From Verrucomicrobiota bacterium (GTDB lineage: Bacteria > Verrucomicrobiota > Verrucomicrobiia > Chthoniobacterales > UBA10450), in assembly GCA_003219995.1 (NCBI GenBank), contig QHRC01000051.1, positions 17,487-23,527 on the forward strand: a stretch of DNA of 6,041 nucleotides, read 5' to 3'. The notes beneath the pieces are model-generated. The model was not told the DNA's origin, did no database searches, and was given only the letters and a program-made list of their open reading frames with translations. Position 1 is the stretch's first letter, and each line of letters begins with the position of its first letter. Positions 5,507 through 6,041 of this stretch are shown in pieces. The translations under genes and the position numbers were made by a program.

Positions 5507-6041
5507 TGGGCTTGCTCAACCAGTGCGCGAGTTGAGATCGCGCACCAATCCTCATTCGCATCGGGCGCCGCCTCTTTTTGCGCGATTGTGATCGCTTGAT
5601 CGACCTGCGTGGCCGCGTCGTCCCGCCACCCTTGCAGCGTTTCTGCATCGACCAGGTTCAGATCGACAATCAACTTTTCGGCGCGCTTCAAACAATCCTG
5701 GGCAAATGGCTCGCGTTTGATTTCATCGGTCACGTAACTGGCATCGTCGTGTTCGCCGTGCCCAGAGAGCCGTAAAGTTGATGCGACCACCATTTGCGGC
5801 GGACGGCCGGCGCGGGCCCGCTTTACCGCGCTCCCGATAACATCAAGGCACGCGCTGAGGTCGGTTCCATCGAGATTATAGCCTTCGAAACCGTAGCCCT
5901 TGGCACGATCAACTAATTCCGCGCAGGCAAACTCGCGTTCATTCGACGTTGAGTAAGCGTAGTGATTGTTGGTCGCGACAATAACGAGAGGAACTTGCTC
6001 GACCGCTGCGATGTTCATTCCCTCGTGAAACGAACCGGTTT
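5503..6041 (-). CDS. 2-oxo acid dehydrogenase E1 component, alpha subunit (5' end outside window)
   Basis: E1 alpha supplies much of the thiamine diphosphate site of the decarboxylating E1 enzyme. About 178 C-terminal residues are visible. They open with TGSFHEGMNIAAVEQVPLVI and ATNNHYAYST, the second half of the thiamine-diphosphate/Mg motif, where the Asn pair helps bind the metal. RAKGYGFEGYNLDGTDL follows, then RLSGHGEHDDASYVTDEIKR, which matches the conserved loop after the cofactor site. The frame is open through the window edge, so the Met at 6018 is internal, not a start; the GDG half of the motif should lie just outside. The stop overlaps the E1 beta ATG. The poorly conserved C-terminus ends in LVEQAQ. 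Confidence 0.93.
   Translation of the reverse strand, partial: TGSFHEGMNIAAVEQVPLVIVATNNHYAYSTSNEREFACAELVDRAKGYGFEGYNLDGTDLSACLDVIGSAVKRARAGRPPQMVVASTLRLSGHGEHDDASYVTDEIKREPFAQDCLKRAEKLIVDLNLVDAETLQGWRDDAATQVDQAITIAQKEAAPDANEDWCAISTRALVEQAQ

Noticed and set aside
4075..5599. Long plus-strand open frames (for example 4075-4644 and 4850-5599) opposite the E1 beta and E2 genes
   Set aside because: They are antisense to well-recognised genes, show no family motif, and are expected in GC-rich coding DNA.

Overview
The window reads as chromosomal DNA from a GC-rich bacterium. The best guess is a member of the Verrucomicrobiota, perhaps Chthoniobacterales-like. That rests on remembered residue patterns in DnaB and the E1/E2 proteins and on the rplI-dnaB order, not on a search. 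All supported genes lie on the minus strand, so transcription runs from base 6041 towards base 1. The long plus-strand frames are shadows of these genes.

Right part (6041 to 3319): three tightly packed genes encode a 2-oxo acid dehydrogenase complex. They are E1 alpha (5' end outside the window), E1 beta (overlapping E1 alpha by ATGA) and the lipoyl-bearing acyltransferase E2 (4 nt after E1 beta). The complex oxidatively decarboxylates pyruvate or a branched-chain 2-oxo acid and passes the acyl group to CoA. The E3 subunit is not in the window.

Middle (3318 to 3179): a compact junction holds two kinds of interspersed repeat. One is an inverted pair of GTAG-type REP hairpins, a REPIN-like element. 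It supplies the stop codon of E2 and, on the minus strand, looks like an intrinsic terminator for the complex operon. The other is a copy of a widespread 'GTCATTCTGAGCGAAG...' repeat abutting the next gene.

Left-middle (3178 to 1300): a sufT-like Fe-S assembly gene, apparently frameshifted, is followed 23 nt later by a cyclopropane-fatty-acid synthase gene (cfa). The two are probably co-transcribed.

Left part (1299 to 1): a good sigma70-type promoter and an AT-rich palindromic leader precede rplI (ribosomal protein L9). Next comes dnaB (replicative helicase), whose ATG directly follows the rplI stop and which runs off the window edge.

The main oddities are: (i) dnaB and sufT each change frame near the N-terminus, at a point where a conserved stretch seems to be missing, which suggests small out-of-frame deletions or assembly errors; (ii) the REPIN-like element fused to the end of E2, with a compensatory base-pair change between its two hairpins; (iii) a Gln in Cfa where the E. 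coli enzyme has a bicarbonate-site His. I see no mobile element with its own transposase, no RNA gene, no CRISPR array and no convincing new multi-gene system.
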